Positions 20,293-30,187 of a DNA stretch of 64,000 bases are shown here, piece by piece. This DNA is from an uncultured Oceanospirillaceae bacterium (lineage in GTDB: Bacteria > Pseudomonadota > Gammaproteobacteria > Pseudomonadales > Balneatricaceae): NCBI GenBank assembly GCA_913057435.1, contig CAJXNY010000007.1:1-64000 (forward strand), in the 5' to 3' direction. Under the pieces are notes generated by a model. The model did not search any database, had not been told where the DNA came from, and saw only the letters and a program-made list of their open reading frames with translations. The translations under genes and the position numbers were made by a program. How positions within the stretch are numbered: position 1 is the stretch's first letter; every line of letters starts with the position of its first letter.

Positions 20293-20327
20293 TTATATAT
20301 AACGACCTATATTTTGAGGAAAACTGC

Positions 20328-20870
20328 ATGTCTTACGACGAGTGCTATGTAAAGTCAGTCGTACGTACCATCCATGACTGGCCTGAACCAGGCATCGCTT
20401 TTCGTGACGTCACCCCGATCTTCAAAGACCCGAAAGCCCTGCGCATGGTATCTGATGCCCTGACAACCCGTTATATCGACTCAGGCATCACCCATATCGC
20501 CTGCATCGACGCCCGTGGTTTTCTGCTTGGCTCTATCATGGCCTATGCACTCAATCTGCCGCTGGTACTGGTGCGTAAGAAAGGCAAACTGCCAGGTGAA
20601 ACCATCTGCCAGGATTACACCCTCGAATACGGCACTTCAACCGTAGAGATGCAGATTGATGCTGTCAGCGAAGGCGATAACGTTCTCATCTTTGATGACC
20701 TGATCGCCACCGGTGGTACTGTACTGGCCGCCGCAACATTGATTCGTAAACTGGGTGCCCAGATATACGAAGCGGCTGCACTGATCGACCTGCCTGATCT
20801 GAACGGCTCTACACGCATATCAGAAGCCGATATCCCCGTCTTTACCCTGCTGGCCTACGAAGGCCTGTAA
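20328..20870 (+). CDS. apt: Adenine phosphoribosyltransferase
   Basis: 180 aa; GIAFRDVTPIFKDP, VLIFDDLIATGGT PRPP-binding motif. Confidence 0.96.
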   Translation: MSYDECYVKSVVRTIHDWPEPGIAFRDVTPIFKDPKALRMVSDALTTRYIDSGITHIACIDARGFLLGSIMAYALNLPLVLVRKKGKLPGETICQDYTLEYGTSTVEMQIDAVSEGDNVLIFDDLIATGGTVLAAATLIRKLGAQIYEAAALIDLPDLNGSTRISEADIPVFTLLAYEGL

Positions 20871-20890
20871 GACAGCAAAACAAAGCGTCA

Positions 20891-20910
20891 GGGCACGGCA
20901 AGCCGTGCCC
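20891..20910. terminator. Hairpin between convergent apt and trhO
   Basis: GGGCACGGC-aa-GCCGTGCCC. Confidence 0.5.
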
Positions 20911-20920
20911 CTGTTGCGAC

Positions 20921-21913
20921 TTACTCCTGGCTCTCATTCAACTGCTGCTGTTGCTGACGACGCTCCACCTTTTCATTACGGCGCTTATTGATCGTCTCAA
21001 TCGCATCCGCACCCATGTGTGCATCGCCCCGCTGTTTTGCCAGCTCCATCTGCTTCTGCCGTTGCACAAAGCGCTCACGCTGGGCTTCATCAAACTTATC
21101 GTGACAATGGTGACAGCTCACACCCTGCACATAATGCGCATGCGCCTTTTCAGCCTCCGTAATCGGCATCCGGCAGGCATGGCACTGATCATACTGACCT
21201 TTTTCCAGCTGATGGTTAACCGTCACCCGGTTATCAAAGACGAAGCACTCACCTTCCCACAATGTTTCGTCCTGCGGCACCTCTTCCAGATACTTCAGAA
21301 TCCCGCCTTCCAGGTGATAAACCTCATCGAAACCCTGCTCTTTCATATAGGCGGTGGACTTCTCACAACGAATACCACCGGTACAGAACATGGCCACTTT
21401 CTTCTGCCTGGCCGGGTCCATGTTCTCTTTTACATAGGCCGGGAACTCACGGAAGGTATCCGTTACCGGGTTGACGGCACCCTTGAACGTACCTACCTGA
21501 ACCTCATAATCGTTGCGGGTATCGACCAGCACAACATCCGGATCCAAAATCAGCGCATTCCAGTCAGCAGGCTTAACATAGGTACCCACCACCTTCTTCG
21601 GATCAATCCCTTCAACACCCATAGTGACAATCTCTTTCTTGAGCTTCACCTTGGTGCGGTAGAACGGATTGTGATCATCACAGGATTCTTTATAGACAAG
21701 ACCCGCCAGCCGCTCATCCGCCTGCAGCCAGGCCAGCAGTGTATCAATCGCCTCACGCGTACCCGCCACCGTGCCGTTCACACCTTCCTGCGCCAGCAGC
21801 AAAGTGCCACGCACACCATTGTCCTCCATCACCTGTCGCAGCGGCTCGCGCAGCGCTGCGTAATTATCCAGGGTGACAAACTTGTACAGGGCACAGACTA
21901 CAATCTGGGACAT
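20921..21913 (-). CDS. trhO: tRNA uridine(34) hydroxylase, rhodanese-domain (YceA/TrhO)
   Basis: 330 aa; [20 protein letters not shown] rhodanese motif, CHACRMP zinc-like motif. Confidence 0.94.
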   Translation of the reverse strand: MSQIVVCALYKFVTLDNYAALREPLRQVMEDNGVRGTLLLAQEGVNGTVAGTREAIDTLLAWLQADERLAGLVYKESCDDHNPFYRTKVKLKKEIVTMGVEGIDPKKVVGTYVKPADWNALILDPDVVLVDTRNDYEVQVGTFKGAVNPVTDTFREFPAYVKENMDPARQKKVAMFCTGGIRCEKSTAYMKEQGFDEVYHLEGGILKYLEEVPQDETLWEGECFVFDNRVTVNHQLEKGQYDQCHACRMPITEAEKAHAHYVQGVSCHHCHDKFDEAQRERFVQRQKQMELAKQRGDAHMGADAIETINKRRNEKVERRQQQQQLNESQE

Positions 21914-22095
21914 CGTTTCTCCTTAGCGAACCGGAACGTAAAACCGGAGCTTATATTCAAAAATGGACCGGCGATTATACGGTGCCCGCCCCAGAATTAA
22001 GACAGACTAAACGTAGGTGATTAGCTCTCAGCTGTACCTCCTCGTCGGCGAGCCCTACAATAGCGGTCATCCATGACCCCAACGCCAGCAAACGG

Positions 22096-22605
22096 ATGAC
22101 CATGCCTCACCTGACCTACCTCAACGGCTACCCCGAGACGATCAAACAGCAGGTCCAGCAGCTGATTAACACCCAGAAACTGGCCAGTTACCTGCAGCAA
22201 AAATACCCGCAGCCGCACAACATTCGCAGTGAGAAGGCGCTATATGACTACTGCATGATGCTAAAAAACCAGTACATGCGTAAGTCACCGCCATTAAGCA
22301 AAGTCATCTGGGACCGCAAGATCAACGCCGTCAAAGACGCCCTTGGACTGCACACCTTTATCAGCCGGGTACAGGGCGGCAAACTCAAAGCCAAACACGA
22401 AATCCGGGTGGACGCGATATTCAAAGAAGGCCCCGAGGCGCTGTTACGCATGATCCTCGTCCACGAGCTCGCCCACTTTAAAGAGAAAGAACACAACAAA
22501 GCCTTCTATCAGCTGTGTTGCCATATGGAACCGGATTACCACCAGCTGGAACTGGACCTGCGGCTCTATCTGATTCAACTGGAGACAGCAGGCCCGCTTT
22601 ACTGA
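22096..22605 (+). CDS. YgjP-like M48-type metallopeptidase domain protein
   Basis: 169 aa; MILVHELAHFKEKEHNKAFYQLC (HExxH...H). Confidence 0.85.
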   Translation: MTMPHLTYLNGYPETIKQQVQQLINTQKLASYLQQKYPQPHNIRSEKALYDYCMMLKNQYMRKSPPLSKVIWDRKINAVKDALGLHTFISRVQGGKLKAKHEIRVDAIFKEGPEALLRMILVHELAHFKEKEHNKAFYQLCCHMEPDYHQLELDLRLYLIQLETAGPLY

Positions 22606-22718
22606 GTCGGTACTCATCCATCTGCCAAACAGAACCCGCCGTTCGCTAATAACTATTCTACAGCGCAGCCCTGGAACGCTATGCTGACCGCCTGTGAAAT
22701 AAGCAACGGATACCACTT

Positions 22719-23762
22719 ATGACCCCTGCCAATCTCTGCCAGTTACTGGCCATTAAACACCCTGTTATCAAAGCCCCGATGGCTGGCGGTGCCGACAGCC
22801 CGGCACTGGTCGCCGCCGCAAGCGAAGCGGGTGGAATGGGTTTTATCGGTGGTGCCTATCTCAGCCCACAGCAGCTGGCTACCGATTGCGCAGCGATACG
22901 CAACCTGACCGACAAACCCTTTGGCGTTAATTTGTTTGTCCCCGAAACAACCCCCGCGTATCCAAGCAACAGCCCCCGTGCCATTGCCGCCCTGACCCCG
23001 CTTTGTCAGACACTGTCAATTCCCGCCCCGGTCCTGAGTCATGACCAGGGACAGAGCTTCGACCAGCAACTGGCTGTCGTACTGAGCAGCGGCGCAAGCG
23101 CCCTGAGCTTCACTTTTGGTCTGCTACCTGAATCAGCCATGCTGGCAGCACGCCAGGCGGGCATCACACTGATTGGCACCGCCACGTCTACCGAAGAAGC
23201 CTGTCTGCTGGAGCAGAGCGGAGTCGATGTCATTATTGCGCAAGGCAGCGAAGCGGGGGGCCATCGCGGCGGGTTCAGTAACAGCAACCCGATGATCGGC
23301 ACACTGGCACTGGTGCCACAGATCAGCGCCGCGGTCAGCCTGCCAGTTATTGCGACGGGGGGGATTATGAATGGCCAGGGGATTCGCGCGGCAATACAGC
23401 TCGGTGCCAGCGCCGCTCAGCTGGGCACGGCCTTTCTGACCTGCCCAGAGGCGAATATTCCCGCCAGTTACAAACAGGCAATCTTCAGCAGTAAAGCCGA
23501 ACAGACCCGCCTGACCCGTGCGTTTTCCGGCCGCTATGCCCGTGGCATCATCAATCCGATGATGGAGGCGCTGGATGCACAGCCCGATGCGATTCTGCCC
23601 TTCCCCTGGCAAAACAGCCTGACCCGACCTTTGCGTAGCGCCGCAGCCCAGGCAGACAACGCAGACTATCTGTCACTCTGGGCAGGACAAGGGCTGGAGC
23701 TGGCACGGCAACTAAGCGCAGCACAGCTGATGGCGGCCTTAATCGAAGAATTGAACGCTTAG
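22719..23762 (+). CDS. Nitronate monooxygenase / 2-nitropropane dioxygenase family
   Basis: 347 aa; KAPMAGGADSPALVAAASEAGGMGF, GSEAGGHRG, IATGGIMNGQGI. Confidence 0.92.
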   Translation: MTPANLCQLLAIKHPVIKAPMAGGADSPALVAAASEAGGMGFIGGAYLSPQQLATDCAAIRNLTDKPFGVNLFVPETTPAYPSNSPRAIAALTPLCQTLSIPAPVLSHDQGQSFDQQLAVVLSSGASALSFTFGLLPESAMLAARQAGITLIGTATSTEEACLLEQSGVDVIIAQGSEAGGHRGGFSNSNPMIGTLALVPQISAAVSLPVIATGGIMNGQGIRAAIQLGASAAQLGTAFLTCPEANIPASYKQAIFSSKAEQTRLTRAFSGRYARGIINPMMEALDAQPDAILPFPWQNSLTRPLRSAAAQADNADYLSLWAGQGLELARQLSAAQLMAALIEELNA

Positions 23763-23786
23763 CAGAATAGAGGAAGGTATACATAC

Positions 23787-23819
23787 GCTGTCGCCAGGAG
23801 CCCTGCCCCTGGCGACAGC
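23787..23819. terminator. Hairpin between convergent nitronate monooxygenase and trmA genes
   Basis: GCTGTCGCCAGG-N9-CCTGGCGACAGC perfect 12-bp arms. Confidence 0.65.
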
Positions 23820-23837
23820 CAGCACGTGGAGCAGTGC

Positions 23838-24923
23838 TTAACGACGCGTCAGAAAAACACCGCATTCCATATGGTGGGTGTAGGGAAACTGATCAAACAA
23901 CGCAAAGCGCTCAACTTTGTAGTTTTTACAGATCGCTTTGAGGTTCTCTTTCAGCGTTACCGGATTACAGGATACGTACAGGATATTATCGTACTGCTGT
24001 ACCTGCTCCACCGTATCATCATCCAGCCCGGCCCGTGGCGGGTCCACCAGCACCGTAGTGAAGTTGCACGCGTCCAGATTCAAACCGTCCACCCGGCGGG
24101 TTTTCAGCTTGCCCTGCAGCACCAGAGAGAAATCCTCCGCACTGATGCGCACCACATCCACATTGGTAATACCGTTGAGTTCGATATTGTCTTTCGCCGC
24201 ATGCACCGACACTTTTGCCAGCTCAGTGGCCACCACCCGACGGAAGTTCTGCGCCAGCGGAATGGTAAAGGTGCCAGCACCACAATAGTACTCAACCAGA
24301 TCACCGCCGGTATTCGCGGTAGCATCCAGCCCCCACTGAATCATCTGCTCGCAAACATGACCATTGGGCTGGCTGAAGCTATTCTCAACCTGCTTGATTT
24401 TGAACGCCGTGTCGTTGATGTTCAGCGTTTCGATCACATAGTCGCGATCCAGCAGAAGCTTGGTTTTACGAGAACGTCCAATGATGTCGATGTTGAAGCG
24501 CTCACGCAGCTGGCGCGCCTCTTCAGCCCATTGCTCATCAATCTTACGATGATAAAGCAGAGTCACGGTCAGCTCGCCGGTCAGGGTACTGAGGAAATCT
24601 ACCTGGAACAGGCGACGACGCAGCTGCTCGTTCGGGCGGATCACGTCCAGCAGCTCAAACATCATGTCATGAATGCGCCTGGACACCATCGGGCAGTTAT
24701 CAATACGCACCGGTGTGTGTTTATCACCATCGAACATCACATAATAAAGATCATCACCTTCATGCCAGATCCGAAACTCGGCGCGCAACCGGTAATGACT
24801 GGGCTCAGATTCGAACACCTCAACCTGTGGCAGGTCGAACTCGGCAAACTCTGTTGTTACCCAATCCAGTTTTTCATTCAGCAGCGCTTGATAGCGCTCA
24901 GGTTGCACGTTCGGCAGGCCCAT
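23838..24923 (-). CDS. trmA: tRNA (uridine(54)-C5)-methyltransferase TrmA
   Basis: 361 aa; VEYYCGAGTFTIPLA, LVDPPRAGLDD, ILYVSCNP motifs. Confidence 0.96.
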   Translation of the reverse strand: MGLPNVQPERYQALLNEKLDWVTTEFAEFDLPQVEVFESEPSHYRLRAEFRIWHEGDDLYYVMFDGDKHTPVRIDNCPMVSRRIHDMMFELLDVIRPNEQLRRRLFQVDFLSTLTGELTVTLLYHRKIDEQWAEEARQLRERFNIDIIGRSRKTKLLLDRDYVIETLNINDTAFKIKQVENSFSQPNGHVCEQMIQWGLDATANTGGDLVEYYCGAGTFTIPLAQNFRRVVATELAKVSVHAAKDNIELNGITNVDVVRISAEDFSLVLQGKLKTRRVDGLNLDACNFTTVLVDPPRAGLDDDTVEQVQQYDNILYVSCNPVTLKENLKAICKNYKVERFALFDQFPYTHHMECGVFLTRR

Positions 24924-25191
24924 CGACGGTCAGCTCCAGACTTTAGCAAGGAAGAAAATACAGCACGTAAAAATAAGCGCGCAATTCTATCAGTCTCGTC
25001 CGGCAAAAGCACCGCAGCCACCCTGACAGGTGCGCAATCAACGAACAATCAAAATTCAGTTTTGATTTCAGTCGCGTTCAAATCCCGAACAACAGTTGAT
25101 CGCCCCCACTTTTGCCTCCAGGCTACAGCCCTTGCCTAGGCTCAGATCCAACTTTATTTATGGTTATTAGCCCAAAAAGTTTCCATTTAGC

Positions 25192-25220
25192 GAACAATCA
25201 ATATTAGATATTGATTGTTC
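25192..25220. promoter_or_regulatory. Perfect 13-bp-arm palindrome in the trmA upstream region
   Basis: GAACAATCAATAT-tag-ATATTGATTGTTC. Confidence 0.6.
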
Positions 25221-25241
25221 ATTGATCACCATTCTCACTCC

Positions 25242-25475
25242 TCAGTCTCGCCAGAATGGCTTAGCAATTTCATGCTTCCACTCGCTCTGGCTCAACCCGA
25301 CATCCTTACGCAGATGATCGTCCATCTGCGCCATCATCTGCCGGTTATGACTACACCGCTCCCAATGATCAATCTGCTGGGCACAACGCTTCAACAGGTG
25401 CAGGGACGCCTGTTTTAACCGAAAAACCAATGTCTGTTTCACCTGTAATGATTTAACACAGCTAATATTGTTCAT
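25242..25475 (-). CDS. DUF1127 (YjiS-like) domain small protein
   Basis: 77 aa; NRQMMAQMDDHLRKDVGLSQSEWKHEIAKPFWRD is the DUF1127 signature. Confidence 0.87.
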   Translation of the reverse strand: MNNISCVKSLQVKQTLVFRLKQASLHLLKRCAQQIDHWERCSHNRQMMAQMDDHLRKDVGLSQSEWKHEIAKPFWRD

Positions 25476-25592
25476 CTTCGATCTCCGTCTGAATAACCAT
25501 TCACACTGCTATTTTTCAGCGAATGGGGTAGACCTGACAAACGAGATAAATCAACATCAGTTAACTTTTTCTTATGTGGTGAGCCCGCCCAG

Positions 25593-26558
25593 ATGAATAG
25601 ATCCGTGCCATTGAATGCTTTACGGGTGTTTCGGGTCGCCGCCGAAACAGGCAGCTTCAAGGCTGCCGCTGGCCAGTTGTTTGTCAGTCAGGCAGCCGTA
25701 AGCCAGCAGATAAAAACCCTGGAGCAATATGTTGGCCAGCCACTATTTCTGCGCCTTAACCGTGAAGTGGTGTTAACCGACGCTGGCAGACAGCTCCTTG
25801 GGTTCGTTCAGCAGGGCCTGGATACACTCACCCAGGGGTTGAACAGCCTCCATGCTGATCCGCACCCAAATCAGCTGACCATCAGCGCACTACCCTCATT
25901 TTCTGCGCGCTGGCTGGTTCCGCGGCTGGGCCTTTTTCATCAGGAAGAACCCAGCTTCAGCGTTAACCTGTCACCCACTAACGCACTGGTTAAGTTTGGT
26001 GACGGCCAGACTGATCTGGCACTACGTTTTGGCCGGGGTGGCTACGAGGGGTATAACGAACAACCACTAGGCGCTGACTACCTAGTACCACTGTGCAGCC
26101 CTCATTTGCTGGACCCAGACCAGGCGCTGATCCCGCAACTGGCGCAGATGCCCATTCTTGAAGATGACTCACCGGACCTGCCAGGTATCTACCAGGCATT
26201 TCGCCAACGCGCCGGACTGGATGCCGAACCCGTTCCAGCCACACCCAGGCTCCGGCTCACCGATTCCAACATGCTGGTCGAGGCTGTGCTGGCCGGGCAG
26301 GGCTACAGCCTGCTCCGCTTTAGTCTGGTATATGAACTGATTGAGCGTGGTCTGCTGGTGTGTCCACTGCCCTGCTACCTGGAATCGCCCCTGAGCTATT
26401 ACCTGGTCACACCCCACAACCATAAAAACAGGCCCAAGGTGGTCGCCTTCAGCCGCTGGCTTCATCAGGAATTCAGACAAATGCACGCGAGCTGGCAGCA
26501 CTTTCATCAGCAAACGCTCAACAGCTGTCAGCCGCTAAAACCTGTTACAGAGGGCTGA
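25593..26558 (+). CDS. LysR family transcriptional regulator (GcvA-like)
   Basis: HTH RVAAETGSFKAAAGQLFVSQAAVSQQIKTLE; divergent from the DUF1127 gene. Confidence 0.92.
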   Translation: MNRSVPLNALRVFRVAAETGSFKAAAGQLFVSQAAVSQQIKTLEQYVGQPLFLRLNREVVLTDAGRQLLGFVQQGLDTLTQGLNSLHADPHPNQLTISALPSFSARWLVPRLGLFHQEEPSFSVNLSPTNALVKFGDGQTDLALRFGRGGYEGYNEQPLGADYLVPLCSPHLLDPDQALIPQLAQMPILEDDSPDLPGIYQAFRQRAGLDAEPVPATPRLRLTDSNMLVEAVLAGQGYSLLRFSLVYELIERGLLVCPLPCYLESPLSYYLVTPHNHKNRPKVVAFSRWLHQEFRQMHASWQHFHQQTLNSCQPLKPVTEG

Positions 26559-26755
26559 CCCAAAAGCCGCTAAACAGGATAAAGGGACGAGCCGCTGAGT
26601 AACGGCTGATCGATTCTGAATTCAAACATCAGATTCAGGTCAGTTTAAGCCGATTGTGCTTTGCGAAATCTGCCCGTGTGCGGTTTAATGCTTAGCCGTA
26701 ACATATAGCCCCAGCGGCTTTATCTTCCAGCCAGTACCCGTGTAAGGATGACTCC

Positions 26756-27478
26756 ATGAACGATGCCTGCTTCCAGCTAAAAGGTAGCGCGGTCAGCATT
26801 ATTGTGCTTGAGCTTTATCAGTTTTCAGATGCCTCTTTTACTGAGCAGCTGCGTGATAAAGTTCAGCAGGCACCTCAGTTCTTCCAGCAGTCTCCCGTCG
26901 TCATCAGCCTTGAAAAAATGCCGACTGACCATAGCCCGGATTTTGCGGCCATGCTGGAGATCTGCCGCACCTTTCACCTGCAGCCTCTGGCATTACGAGC
27001 CGTGCCGGCCCACTTGCTGGACGCCGCACGCGAAACCGGTCTGGCAATTATCCCGGCGACCGGTCGTAACAGCACTCCACTGGAAACCGAGCGTGATGCC
27101 CCTCAGGCTGAAGTAATCGTTAAGAAAGTGGTGGAAGAAAAGCAGGTGCGCAAGCCCAGCAAAGTGATTACCCGGCCCGTACGTTCAGGCCAGCAGGTCT
27201 ATGCAGAAGGCGGCGACCTCATTGTACTGTCCCAGGTCAGTGAAGGCGCTGAGGTTTTAGCCGATGGTGATATCCATATTTACGGCACGCTGCGCGGCCG
27301 GGCACTGGCAGGTGTAAAAGGAGATACTGATGCAAATATCTTCTGCCATACCCTCTCCGCTGAACTGGTTGCCATTGCTGGCAACTTCATTCTCAGCGAT
27401 GCGCTGCGCAAGCAGCGTTGGCAGCAGTCTGCCCATATTCACCTAGACGGCGACAACTTGCATGTCGCTGAGCTTTAA
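26756..27478 (+). CDS. minC: Septum site-determining protein MinC
   Basis: MinC N-domain and C-terminal beta-helix ([45 protein letters not shown]); next to minD/minE. Confidence 0.96.
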   Translation: MNDACFQLKGSAVSIIVLELYQFSDASFTEQLRDKVQQAPQFFQQSPVVISLEKMPTDHSPDFAAMLEICRTFHLQPLALRAVPAHLLDAARETGLAIIPATGRNSTPLETERDAPQAEVIVKKVVEEKQVRKPSKVITRPVRSGQQVYAEGGDLIVLSQVSEGAEVLADGDIHIYGTLRGRALAGVKGDTDANIFCHTLSAELVAIAGNFILSDALRKQRWQQSAHIHLDGDNLHVAEL

Positions 27479-27532
27479 TAAATACTCGCCGCAGTTAAAC
27501 GATCGATTGAAACAGGCAACCAGGAGCGGAAA

Positions 27533-28345
27533 TTGGCCAAAATTATTGTCGTGACATCCGGAAAAGGCGGTGTCGGAAAAACCACAACCAGCGCAGCGAT
27601 AGGTACAGGTCTTGCGCTGAGCGGCTTCAAAACCGTCGTCATCGACTTTGATGTAGGCCTGCGAAACCTTGATCTGATCATGGGTTGTGAACGTCGTGTG
27701 GTTTACGACTTTGTCAACGTTATCAAACAGGAAGCCACCCTGAACCAGGCCCTGATCAAAGATAAACGCACCGACAACCTGTTTATCCTGCCAGCCTCTC
27801 AGACCCGTGACAAAGACGCGCTGACCCAGGAAGGTGTTGGTACTGTGCTAGACGAACTAGCCGAAACCTTTGATTACATCATCTGTGACTCCCCCGCCGG
27901 TATCGAAAAAGGCGCACAGATGGCGCTGTACTTTGCTGATGTTGCGATTGTCACCACTAACCCGGAAGTCTCCTCTGTGCGTGACTCAGATCGTATTCTG
28001 GGTATTTTGCAGAGCAAGTCACGCCGGGCTGAAAAAGCCGATGAACCGGTGCAGGAACACCTGCTGCTAACCCGCTATAACCCTGCCCGGGTTGATGCTG
28101 GTGAGATGCTCAGCGTATCCGATGTTGAAGATATCCTGGCGATTCCACTGCTGGGTGTTATTCCAGAATCTGAGGCCGTACTCAAAGCCTCGAACTCGGG
28201 TACACCGGTGATTCTGGACAGTGCTTCAGATGCGGGCCAGGCCTACGATGATGCCGTACAGCGATTGCTGGGCAAAGAGCTGGAACATCGCTTCCTTCAC
28301 GCACCGAAGAAAGGATTCTTCCAGCGGTTCCTGGGAGGTAAATAA
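27533..28345 (+). CDS. minD: Septum site-determining protein MinD
   Basis: [29 protein letters not shown] deviant Walker A, C-terminal amphipathic [13 protein letters not shown] start with upstream AGGAGCGG. Confidence 0.97.
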   Translation: MAKIIVVTSGKGGVGKTTTSAAIGTGLALSGFKTVVIDFDVGLRNLDLIMGCERRVVYDFVNVIKQEATLNQALIKDKRTDNLFILPASQTRDKDALTQEGVGTVLDELAETFDYIICDSPAGIEKGAQMALYFADVAIVTTNPEVSSVRDSDRILGILQSKSRRAEKADEPVQEHLLLTRYNPARVDAGEMLSVSDVEDILAIPLLGVIPESEAVLKASNSGTPVILDSASDAGQAYDDAVQRLLGKELEHRFLHAPKKGFFQRFLGGK

Positions 28346-28596
28346 TGAGTTTCTTCGACTACTTCCGAAGCAAGGCGCAACCAACCTCCGCGGAACTGGC
28401 CAAAGAGCGGCTGCAGATCATCGTCGCCCATGAGCGCGGCGCACGGGCAAACCCGGATTACCTGCCCCAGATGCAGCAAGAGATCATCGCGGTGATCAAG
28501 AAATACATTGCCATTGATCAGGATCAGGTCAGCGTGCAGCTGGACAGCAACGATGACTGCTCCGTACTCGAGGTTAACGTTACCCTCCCCGATTGA
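28345..28596 (+). CDS. minE: Cell division topological specificity factor MinE
   Basis: 83 aa; [18 protein letters not shown] anti-MinCD helix; TAATG overlap with minD. Confidence 0.96.
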   Translation: MSFFDYFRSKAQPTSAELAKERLQIIVAHERGARANPDYLPQMQQEIIAVIKKYIAIDQDQVSVQLDSNDDCSVLEVNVTLPD

Positions 28597-28707
28597 TCAG
28601 AGCAGCGATAACAAGTGCCCGCTGTGATGCTGTTCAGCGGGCATATTCCGACAACAGACTTCCCCAGCCCAGCGGTGGCAGTCCCCCTGTTCAACGGATG
28701 AATCCCC

Positions 28708-29376
28708 ATGCAAAGCAACGGCATCGGTGCCTACAGCAATAACCTCCCCACCCAGCCACGGAGCACTGGCACGGCTGCCGCCACTGGCGCAGCGGCCACA
28801 ACAGCCGTCCAGAACAAAGCCGAGGACAACTCGGACAAATCCGTCACAACCCGCTTTTCATCCCGCGCGGCCCGGCTTGCCAGGCTAAACCAGGAATTTG
28901 ATCTGGCCGACCCCGAGTTTCATATTAGCGAGAGCTTTCTCACTCGCATGACCCAGCTGGCGCTATTACGCCATGATGAAGCCCAGGTGCTGATTACCCG
29001 CCTGCCACAACCTGTCGATGCAGAGCCCCGGACTGAATCACTGTCGATCATGGAAGCTTTTCTGGAACAGCTGGCCAACGTTCTGAGCACACAACCCGAG
29101 CGAGCACCACTGGTTAACGTTCTGCGCGATACCCGCATCATCCTTGATCATATGGAAGTCTCCCAGTCCCGCGCCCATGATGCCGAAATCGGCACTACGC
29201 TGGCAGCACTGGGGCTGCATTTCAGCGCCGAAAACGCGCCCGTCATCCCTGCGCACCATCATCAGACCCTGGAAGATATACGCACCGCCATGGTCGTGGC
29301 ATACAAGCTGAACCCGGTCAGCCACAACAACGATCAGCTGAACGCCTATGCCCGTGTTTCCGGCAACCATATATAA
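28708..29376 (+). CDS. Uncharacterised protein, paralog A of a tandem pair downstream of minE
   Basis: 222 aa; Ala/Thr-rich N-terminus then SSRAARLARLNQEFDLADPEFHISESFLTRMTQLALL; shares conserved blocks with the 29508 ORF. Confidence 0.75.
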   Translation: MQSNGIGAYSNNLPTQPRSTGTAAATGAAATTAVQNKAEDNSDKSVTTRFSSRAARLARLNQEFDLADPEFHISESFLTRMTQLALLRHDEAQVLITRLPQPVDAEPRTESLSIMEAFLEQLANVLSTQPERAPLVNVLRDTRIILDHMEVSQSRAHDAEIGTTLAALGLHFSAENAPVIPAHHHQTLEDIRTAMVVAYKLNPVSHNNDQLNAYARVSGNHI

Positions 29377-29507
29377 GCACTGGCTATAAGCGGCAAACCT
29401 TTGCCTGATAGATCCGCTTTTCAGCGCCACAGAGCAGAATACAGCAAGGCACGGAAATTGCTTATTCCGGAACAAACAAACGTTTACCGTTTACAGGGAA
29501 GCCGTAG

Positions 29508-30161
29508 ATGAACACGATCAGCAGTTATACAGCGCCAGCCAATGCCGCCGCTACCACCAGCAACGCGGCTGTCACGGACGCCACCACAACCGCAGCCACA
29601 ACTGACGAGAGCAGCGAGCAGAAACCCGCCGCACAGTTCTCCACCCGCGCAGAGAAGCTGGCTGCACTGAACAGTGAATTTGATATCGTCAGCCCAAGCT
29701 TCAAACTGAGTCAGCAATTTGTTAACCGTATGGCTGAACTGGACCTTATTTCAGCCAGTGATGCTGAAGGCCTCAATACAGACTTACCCCTGACAGCCAG
29801 CAGCGGTACAGACGAAGCCGATACGGTAGGTGAGCTGACCACGTTTATCGACTCTTTCAGCGCCAAACTGGAGAAGCAGGAAGACGCACCCAGCGGGCTG
29901 CTGGAGATCCTGCAGAATTCAAAATCCATTCTGCAAAACCTGGATGGTTCCAAATCAAAAACGTTTGAAGCTGACATCCCTGAAACTGCGGCTGCGCTGG
30001 CCGATTATTTGCGCAGCAGTGATGCCAGCAGCCTGTCGGACAGTGAAACAAAGTCACTGAACGACCTGCATACCGCCCTGACTGTCGCGGACAAACTGAA
30101 CCCGACCAGCCGCACATCTGACAACATCAACGCCTATATGCGTGTGATGGGCGACCTCTAG
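29508..30161 (+). CDS. Uncharacterised protein, paralog B of a tandem pair downstream of minE
   Basis: 217 aa; STRAEKLAALNSEFDIVSPSFKLSQQFVNRMAELDLI and LNDLHTALTVADKLNPTSRTSDNINAYMRVMG match paralog A. Confidence 0.75.
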   Translation: MNTISSYTAPANAAATTSNAAVTDATTTAATTDESSEQKPAAQFSTRAEKLAALNSEFDIVSPSFKLSQQFVNRMAELDLISASDAEGLNTDLPLTASSGTDEADTVGELTTFIDSFSAKLEKQEDAPSGLLEILQNSKSILQNLDGSKSKTFEADIPETAAALADYLRSSDASSLSDSETKSLNDLHTALTVADKLNPTSRTSDNINAYMRVMGDL

Positions 30162-30187
30162 CACACCGATTGTAGCAACAGCGCAGG

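Noticed and set aside
20951-22000. 349-aa plus-strand ORF opposite trhO
   Set aside because: Antisense to a clear TrhO coding sequence; composition is that of a shadow ORF.
23826-25139. 437-aa plus-strand ORF opposite trmA
   Set aside because: Antisense shadow of the well-supported trmA gene; His/Gln-rich composition typical of such reading frames and no recognisable domain.
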